Shown here piece after piece: positions 6,717 through 9,545 of a stretch of 9,545 nucleotides of DNA. The DNA is taken from NCBI GenBank assembly GCA_030149025.1, contig JASBSH010000192.1:1-9545 (forward strand). Reading direction: 5' to 3'. Numbering within the stretch: position 1 is the stretch's first letter; each line of letters opens with the position of its first letter. The DNA comes from Actinomycetales bacterium. Its GTDB lineage: Bacteria; Actinomycetota; Actinomycetes; Actinomycetales; BWSM-131. The position numbers and the translations under genes are program-made. Under the pieces are notes generated by a model. It was not told the origin of the DNA and searched no databases. It saw only the letters and a list, made by a program, of their open reading frames with translations.

Positions 6717-6886
6717 CTGCTCGTCTCCGACTGCATATCCATGCCTGGCATCTGTTCCTGTTCGCTGATCGACGAACCGGTGTCAGCTGGACCCAGCGGT
6801 CCGACCGTCGCGCCGATGCCGTATGCGGCACCGAACGCGACGACCAGGGCCAGCGCGAAACCGGCGAGCTTGGCTACCGCACTCAT
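6713..6886 (-). CDS. 57-aa membrane-anchored protein with Met-rich tail, in the copper operon
   Basis: This short gene fills the space between copZ and copA. The ATG (6886-6884) lies 9 bp after the copZ stop, and its TGA overlaps the copA ATG by four bases, which makes a chance frame unlikely. No strong ribosome binding site precedes it, so it may depend on coupling with copZ. The product begins MSAVAKLAGFALALVV and has one hydrophobic segment (about residues 5-30) that is a signal anchor or uncleaved signal, then a polar tail with MPGMDMQ (46-52). Closely spaced methionines flanking Asp are typical Cu(I)-binding patches in extracytoplasmic copper proteins. I infer it holds or hands over copper at the outer membrane face near CopA. 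Related longer actinobacterial proteins exist as I recall, so this could be a short version. Confidence 0.78.
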   Translation of the reverse strand: MSAVAKLAGFALALVVAFGAAYGIGATVGPLGPADTGSSISEQEQMPGMDMQSETSR

Positions 6887-6895
6887 CGCGACCCG

Positions 6896-7111
6896 TCAGG
6901 CCAGCTGGTAGCCGGCCTCGTCCACGGCATCGCGGACCTTCTCCACCGGCAAGGGGGCGGCACTCGTCACCTGGACCTTGGACTCCCCACCGGCGACGAG
7001 ATCGACGTCCACGCCGGTGACGCCCTCAAGCTTGCCGATCTCCTCCTTCACCGAGGCGACGCAGTGGCCGCAGGTCATCCCGGTCACGGTGTAGGTGTTG
7101 GTGGCGCTCAT
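6896..7111 (-). CDS. copZ: Copper chaperone, heavy-metal-associated domain protein
   Basis: The 71-residue protein is a single HMA domain of ferredoxin-like fold. The metal site GMTCGHC (C14 and C17) sits in the first loop, as in CopZ/Atx1 chaperones, where the two cysteines bind Cu(I) and pass it to the N-terminal domain of the pump. The rest (EEIGKLEGVTGVDVDL, then DAVDEAGYQL at the end) fits the usual pattern of the domain and the length is normal. GGAAGGA lies 8 bp before the ATG. It follows csoR by 48 bp and precedes the 57-aa gene by 9 bp, all on the minus strand, so it belongs to the CsoR-controlled operon. Specificity for copper is inferred from the context and from the His in the CGHC motif, which is common in bacterial CopZ proteins. 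Confidence 0.93.
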   Translation of the reverse strand: MSATNTYTVTGMTCGHCVASVKEEIGKLEGVTGVDVDLVAGGESKVQVTSAAPLPVEKVRDAVDEAGYQLA

Positions 7112-7126
7112 GCTGATGATCCTTCC

Positions 7127-7142
7127 GTTGGTTGGTTGGTTG
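7127..7142. repeat. Four GTTG units between csoR and copZ
   Basis: A simple 4-bp tandem repeat (GTTG x4 on the plus strand, CAAC x4 in the transcript) lies in the 48-bp spacer, just ahead of the copZ ribosome binding site. It is a short microsatellite that could vary in length by slippage. Confidence 0.8.
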
Positions 7143-7159
7143 GGGGCTCGTCGTGCATC

Positions 7160-7441
7160 TCAGGAGCGAACGAGGCGGGCGATCGCCGCGGACGCCTCCT
7201 GGACCCTGGCGTCCGCCACCTCGCTGCCCTCGGCAGCGGCCTCGGCGACGCAGTGCGACAAATGGTCCTGAAGCAGCTCCAATGCCACCGCCTGAAGGGC
7301 CTTGGTGGCCGCAGACACCTGCGTCAGCACGTCTATGCAGTAAGTGTCGGCGTCGACCATACGCTGGAGGCCGCGCACCTGCCCCTCCACGCGGCGTAGT
7401 CTGGCCAGGAGCGCGTCCTTGTTGTTGATGTAGCCGGTCAT
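7160..7441 (-). CDS. csoR: Copper-sensing repressor CsoR
   Basis: The 93-residue all-helical protein represses the copper operon and lets go of DNA when it binds Cu(I). It has the CsoR/RcnR family core (LRRVEGQVRGLQRMV) and the copper ligand triad C35, H60 and C64 (YCIDVLTQ and DHLSHC), the pattern that marks CsoR rather than RcnR or FrmR. The start at 7441 is chosen because GGAG lies 8 bp upstream and the sequence from MTGYINNKDALL matches the usual family N-terminus. A GTG 16 codons farther out (7489) would place the start inside the operator and adds an odd Cys/Arg-rich leader. It heads the minus-strand operon csoR-copZ-57aa-copA and likely controls itself through the palindrome at 7483-7499. 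Confidence 0.93.
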   Translation of the reverse strand: MTGYINNKDALLARLRRVEGQVRGLQRMVDADTYCIDVLTQVSAATKALQAVALELLQDHLSHCVAEAAAEGSEVADARVQEASAAIARLVRS

Positions 7442-7482
7442 CCGCCTCACTCCGTGTTTCCGTGCTCGACAGCAGCAGGACC

Positions 7483-7499
7483 GTACCACCGTAGGGTAC
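7483..7499 (-). promoter_or_regulatory. Candidate CsoR operator
   Basis: GTACC-N7-GGTAC forms a perfect 5-bp dyad with a G/C-rich centre, 42 bp upstream of the csoR ATG. CsoR operators in actinobacteria are dyads with TAC/GTA ends around C- and G-tracts, so this fits, though the tracts here are short. A -10-like TACCCT on the minus strand lies inside it, so bound CsoR would block RNA polymerase. The match was made by eye. Confidence 0.6.
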
Positions 7500-7531
7500 C
7501 TATGCGCCAGCGGTGTGTGACCTAAGCCTCA

Positions 7532-7762
7532 GTGGAAACCCGACCTACGGCCCTTGACGAGCTGAGGGGATGGGACCGCAGCGGCGGTGCATCCACCCGC
7601 GGAACTGGGCACGGCGCGTACGAGGAGCTTTCGCTGACGCAGGAGGAGGTGGATCGTCGGCGGCCAGCCAGCGACCGGAGTTGGTCGGAAGAGCGACGCG
7701 CGCTCACCGGCCAAGGCGTCGGCGGCCGTCAGGACGACCAAGCACCCAGCAAGCGGAACTAG
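7532..7762 (+). CDS. Doubtful 76-aa hydrophilic protein
   Basis: A GTG-started frame (VETRPTALDELRGW...) running to TAG at 7760-7762, followed within 10 bp by a strong plus-strand intrinsic terminator, which suggests that something on this strand is transcribed. It is divergent from csoR and its start lies about 30 bp beyond the CsoR-like operator. Against it: no ribosome binding site is visible before the GTG, third-position G/C is only about three quarters by eye against about nine tenths in neighbours, and the sequence is very polar (many Arg, Asp, Gly, Ser) without recognisable motif. It may be a real small copper- or stress-related gene, or the tail of a decayed larger gene. Overlapping frames on both strands fit no better. 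Confidence 0.35.
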   Translation: METRPTALDELRGWDRSGGASTRGTGHGAYEELSLTQEEVDRRRPASDRSWSEERRALTGQGVGGRQDDQAPSKRN

Positions 7763-7775
7763 GCCGAACTAGGCC
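7756..7775. repeat. 10-bp tandem duplication GAACTAGGCC
   Basis: GAACTAGGCC occurs at 7756-7765 and again at 7766-7775. The first copy supplies the TAG stop of the 76-aa frame, and the second runs into the first arm of the terminator. It looks like a small slippage duplication. Confidence 0.75.
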
Positions 7776-7800
7776 CCGTCCGCAACCAGCGGACGGGGCC
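7772..7800 (+). terminator. Strong intrinsic terminator
   Basis: GGCCCCGTCCGC (7772-7783) pairs perfectly with 7789-7800 around the loop AACCA, and TTT follows on the plus strand. It would end plus-strand transcription from the csoR side. It may also serve the minus-strand ABM gene, which ends at 7992, but on that strand no T-run follows. The 190 bp between 7801 and 7991 hold nothing else that I can recognise. Confidence 0.85.
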
Positions 7801-7991
7801 TTTCCGCAGCGTGATCGTGGGCACGCTGCAGCCAGAGCGAGAGGTCACCGCTGTCGCGCACACGAAGGACACCGGACAGCTGCCGATCCAAGCCCGAGAT
7901 CACGGAGGCAGCGAGCCGTATCCCGCGGTTCGCGTCACCTGGAAGTGGTTGTTGGCAACTGCCGTGCCGCCGTACCGTCCAGAAGCGGCCT

Positions 7992-8348
7992 TCAGCCTGC
8001 AACGCTCTCGTAGTGGTGCGCAGCGGTGCTCGAGCCGCCGCAGCAGGAGCCACGGGACGCAAGGTCGGCCACCACTTCGAACGTAGTGGCTTGAGGTTGC
8101 TCGTCCATGATGGCGCGCAGCGCCCTCTGCACCTCCGCCGCCGTCTCGGTGTCGTGCATGGCGGCGAACGTCGCTGCACTGTCGTGTTCGACCACCGCGC
8201 TGTAGCTGCCGTCCCCTGCTCGGAGCAGCCGACGCTGTCTCAGGCCTTCCACCCCATTGAGCACGTCGTTGGACCAGGTGAACCAATCGAGGAACGCCTG
8301 CTCATGATCACCCTCGATCACCGGAAACCGAACCAACGCAACGAACAT
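7992..8348 (-). CDS. ABM-fold protein (antibiotic biosynthesis monooxygenase-like) with CC/HH tail
   Basis: The 118-residue product has the pattern of a small dimeric alpha+beta barrel protein: a first strand MFVALVRFPVIEGDHEQAFLDWF, then NGVEGLRQRRLLRAGDGSY, VVEHDSAATFAAMHDT and a last strand TTFEVVADL near 88-96. Members act as cofactor-free monooxygenases or heme-degrading enzymes, and many have no known role. The start at 8348 is decided by a perfect AAGGAGG on the minus strand (8354-8360) 5 bp upstream; an ATG 11 codons earlier lacks this support. After the fold, residues 100-118 form an unusual tail with adjacent cysteines C102-C103 (SCCGGSS) and H111-H112. Such a tail could bind metal or carry a redox disulfide. 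It is divergent from the second csoR gene and shares its upstream region, so the two may be regulated together. Confidence 0.78.
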   Translation of the reverse strand: MFVALVRFPVIEGDHEQAFLDWFTWSNDVLNGVEGLRQRRLLRAGDGSYSAVVEHDSAATFAAMHDTETAAEVQRALRAIMDEQPQATTFEVVADLASRGSCCGGSSTAAHHYESVAG

Positions 8349-8550
8349 CGAAGCCTCCTTATGTGCGATGGCCGCAGCCACCTGCCTTATCGGGTCCGCC
8401 CTGCATCAGCGACGGCTTCTTCAGCCTCCCTGGATCTGTCGAAGCCTGCATCGCGCTTTGGTGTAGATCTGGTCAAGGTCAGTGGCGCGCGGGCAGTGTC
8501 AGCGCGCGCGACCGGGCGCCGACCGGCGGGCAACCGAGCGGGACGTCGGC

Positions 8551-8615
8551 ACCGAACGTCTACACCGAACGTCTACACCGAACCTCTACACCGAACCTCT
8601 ACACCCAATCTCCAC
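8551..8615. repeat. Five 13-bp tandem repeats
   Basis: Units begin at 8551, 8564, 8577, 8590 and 8603. The first two read ACCGAACGTCTAC, the next two ACCGAACCTCTAC, and the last is worn (ACCCAATCTCCAC). The paired variants suggest stepwise duplication. The array lies 111 bp before the second csoR gene and could be a binding array or a neutral minisatellite. Confidence 0.88.
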
Positions 8616-8658
8616 CATGCCTTCGCAGGACCGCGACCAGATGCGGGGCGGAGGCACT

Positions 8659-8677
8659 GATACCCTCCCCACGTATC
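8659..8677 (+). promoter_or_regulatory. Candidate CsoR-family operator for the second csoR gene
   Basis: GATAC-CCTCCCCAC-GTATC is a perfect 5-bp dyad with a C-rich centre, like the TAC...GTA ends and C/G tracts of CsoR/RcnR family operators. It lies 49 bp before the GTG start at 8727. TATCGT (8674-8679) could be a -10 that the repressor would cover. Confidence 0.55.
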
Positions 8678-8726
8678 GTTGAGCAAAGCCGTACCGGCTG
8701 TGCTTCCACATGGAAGGGGCTGAAGG

Positions 8727-9110
8727 GTGATCACGGATGCACTCCCCACACCCAGGCGCCACCGGACGACTCCGCGCGCCGGCAGCGCAGATGCAGCGGT
8801 CCAGCAGACGGGCATGCCTAAGGAGCCGGCCCTGAAGGCAGACGCTGGCAAGATCGACACACTCCGCAGACTCGGCCGCATCGAAGGGCAGGTCCGCGGG
8901 ATCTCGCGGATGGTCGCCGAGGACAGGTACTGCATCGACATCCTGACGCAGGTTTCGGCTGTCTCGAGGGCCTTGCAGTGTGTCGCTCTGGCGTTGTTGG
9001 ACGAGCACATGGAGCGCTGCCTCCTCGATGCGGCCCGGATCGGCGGCCCTGATGAGCAGGAGAAGCTGAGGGAGGCCTCGGACGCCATCGCACGGCTGGT
9101 CCGCAGCTAG
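8727..9110 (+). CDS. Second CsoR-family metal-sensing repressor, with N-terminal extension
   Basis: The family core LRRLGRIEGQVRGISRMV is followed by the CsoR ligand triad C69, H94 and C98 (YCIDILTQ and DEHMERC), so Cu(I) sensing is the simplest reading. An extra cysteine, C85, is not part of that set. GGAAGGGG lies 7 bp before the GTG at 8727 and decides this start, giving 127 residues and about 35 more at the N-terminus than CsoR (rich in Arg, Thr, Pro). The ATG at 8814 would give a normal 98-residue protein but has no good ribosome binding site. The C-terminus (EASDAIARLVRS) is almost the same as that of the csoR at 7160-7441, so they are clear paralogs. It is followed by an EamA transporter gene 66 bp downstream and faces the ABM gene; which of them it controls is not known. 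Confidence 0.88.
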   Translation: MITDALPTPRRHRTTPRAGSADAAVQQTGMPKEPALKADAGKIDTLRRLGRIEGQVRGISRMVAEDRYCIDILTQVSAVSRALQCVALALLDEHMERCLLDAARIGGPDEQEKLREASDAIARLVRS

Positions 9111-9143
9111 CACAGTGCTCTCCAGTAGCACAGTGCTCTCCAG
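9108..9143. repeat. Two exact 18-bp direct repeats with palindromic core
   Basis: TAGCACAGTGCTCTCCAG is present twice in tandem (9108-9125, 9126-9143). Each copy has the perfect dyad AGCAC-A-GTGCT. The first copy includes the TAG stop of the second csoR gene. The pair ends 33 bp before the transporter ATG, a fitting place for an operator. Confidence 0.9.
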
Positions 9144-9176
9144 TCGATTCCACCAGCGCGCTCGGAGGGACCCTTC

Positions 9177-9545
9177 ATGAAGGACAGCCGAGCAGGCCCG
9201 ATTCAGCATTCGACGAGACAAGGCGGAGGATTCGGGGCACCGAGGCCGGGCCGAATGCTGTGGGTCACCGCAGCCTGGGGCGCCTGCTTCGTGGCGATCG
9301 AGTGGGGGTTGCGGGATGCCCCGGTGCTGTGGTTCGCCGCACTGCGTGGTGTCGTCGCCGGGGCGGCCCTGCTCCTGCTGGCCGCGATACAGCACCGGCC
9401 CGCGCCGGTCGGAGTCCGCGCCTGGGGAAAGATCACGCTCCTCGGCCTGGTCAACGTCACGGTGGCCTTCGCTGCGATGTTCGCAGGGGTCGCGGGCCTG
9501 GCGACCGGCACTGCCGCAGTACTGGCGAACGCCCAGCCTCTGCTC
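9177..9545 (+). CDS. EamA/DMT family transporter, N-terminal part (cut by window end)
   Basis: The frame opens at ATG 9177 with GGAGGGA at 9164-9170 (6 bp spacing) and stays open for 123 codons to the window end. After a polar N-terminus of about 27 residues come the first hydrophobic spans: LWVTAAWGACFVAIEWGL, then VLWFAALRGVVAGAALLLLA, then ITLLGLVNVTVAFAAMFAGV and the start of ATGTAAVLANAQPLL. The arrangement, with W..R in the second span and the ANAQPLL signature near the fourth, is that of EamA drug/metabolite permeases, usually ten-span proteins that move amino acids or metabolites across the membrane. An internal ATG at 9255 would remove most of the polar leader. Substrate cannot be assigned. 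Confidence 0.85.
   Translation, partial: MKDSRAGPIQHSTRQGGGFGAPRPGRMLWVTAAWGACFVAIEWGLRDAPVLWFAALRGVVAGAALLLLAAIQHRPAPVGVRAWGKITLLGLVNVTVAFAAMFAGVAGLATGTAAVLANAQPLL

Larger units (their letters stand above)
8349..8726. other. 378-bp divergent intergenic region
   Basis: Lies between the minus-strand ABM gene and the plus-strand second csoR gene and should hold both promoters. It contains the 13-bp repeats (8551-8615), a GATAC-N9-GTATC dyad (8659-8677), and GGTGTAGA at 8459-8466, which is inverse to the TCTACACC in the repeats. The long plus-strand frames over it have the look of GC-driven chance frames. The first 170 bp after the ABM start show nothing else clear. Confidence 0.55.

Noticed and set aside
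7442..7489. GTG start at 7489 for csoR, adding 16 residues
   Set aside because: It lies inside the operator-like dyad and adds an unusual Cys/Arg-rich leader; the ATG at 7441 has GGAG 8 bp upstream and gives the normal family length.
8551..8615. CRISPR array
   Set aside because: The 13-bp units are directly adjacent with no unique spacers, so this is a simple tandem repeat.
8586..9395. 269-codon minus-strand frame across csoR2 and the EamA start
   Set aside because: Antisense to two well-supported plus-strand genes; no ribosome binding site and no recognisable domain.
1..9545. tRNA, rRNA, insertion sequence or phage attachment site
   Set aside because: No cloverleaf-like sequence, transposase frame, terminal inverted repeats or integrase gene could be seen by eye.

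Overview
The window looks like a piece of chromosome from a high-GC actinobacterium. Real genes use G or C almost always in the third codon position, start with clear purine-rich ribosome binding sites, and encode proteins of actinobacterial type (threonine deaminase with one C-terminal ACT domain, CsoR regulators, a CopA/CopZ copper module). The GC-rich tandem repeats near 1.6 kb, and the general style, would fit Pseudonocardiales, but that is a guess from memory.

Left part (1-1886): the end of an AI-2E family permease, then ilvA (threonine ammonia-lyase), then a non-coding stretch with two 42-bp hairpin-forming tandem repeats and an AT-rich islet that probably holds a promoter. Middle left (1887-4071): a probable operon of three genes. 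It encodes a 162-aa protein of unknown function, a 514-aa heme-copper oxidase/NO reductase-like membrane protein whose metal ligand set is incomplete, and a previously easy-to-miss 28-aa single-span membrane peptide whose ribosome binding site overlaps the stop of the oxidase-like gene. A near-perfect 17-bp hairpin at 4292-4330 separates this operon from the convergent copper operon.

Middle right (4407-7500, minus strand): a copper homeostasis operon in the order csoR, copZ, a 57-aa membrane-anchored protein with a Met-rich tail, and copA. The 57-aa gene overlaps the copA start by four bases (ATGA). A CsoR-like operator lies just upstream of csoR. CsoR would sense Cu(I) and release the operon; CopZ would carry Cu(I) to the CopA pump; the small protein may handle copper at the outer face of the membrane.

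Right part (7500-9545): a doubtful 76-aa hydrophilic reading frame ending at a strong intrinsic terminator, a small ABM-fold (antibiotic biosynthesis monooxygenase-like) protein with an unusual CC/HH tail on the minus strand, a 378-bp divergent intergenic region with five 13-bp tandem repeats and a second CsoR-type operator, a second csoR-like gene on the plus strand, a pair of 18-bp palindromic repeats, and the start of an EamA/DMT family transporter cut by the window end.

The most unusual feature is the degenerate heme-copper oxidase-like protein with its two unknown partners, lying tail-to-tail with a copper operon and carrying its own Met/Asp-rich loop.
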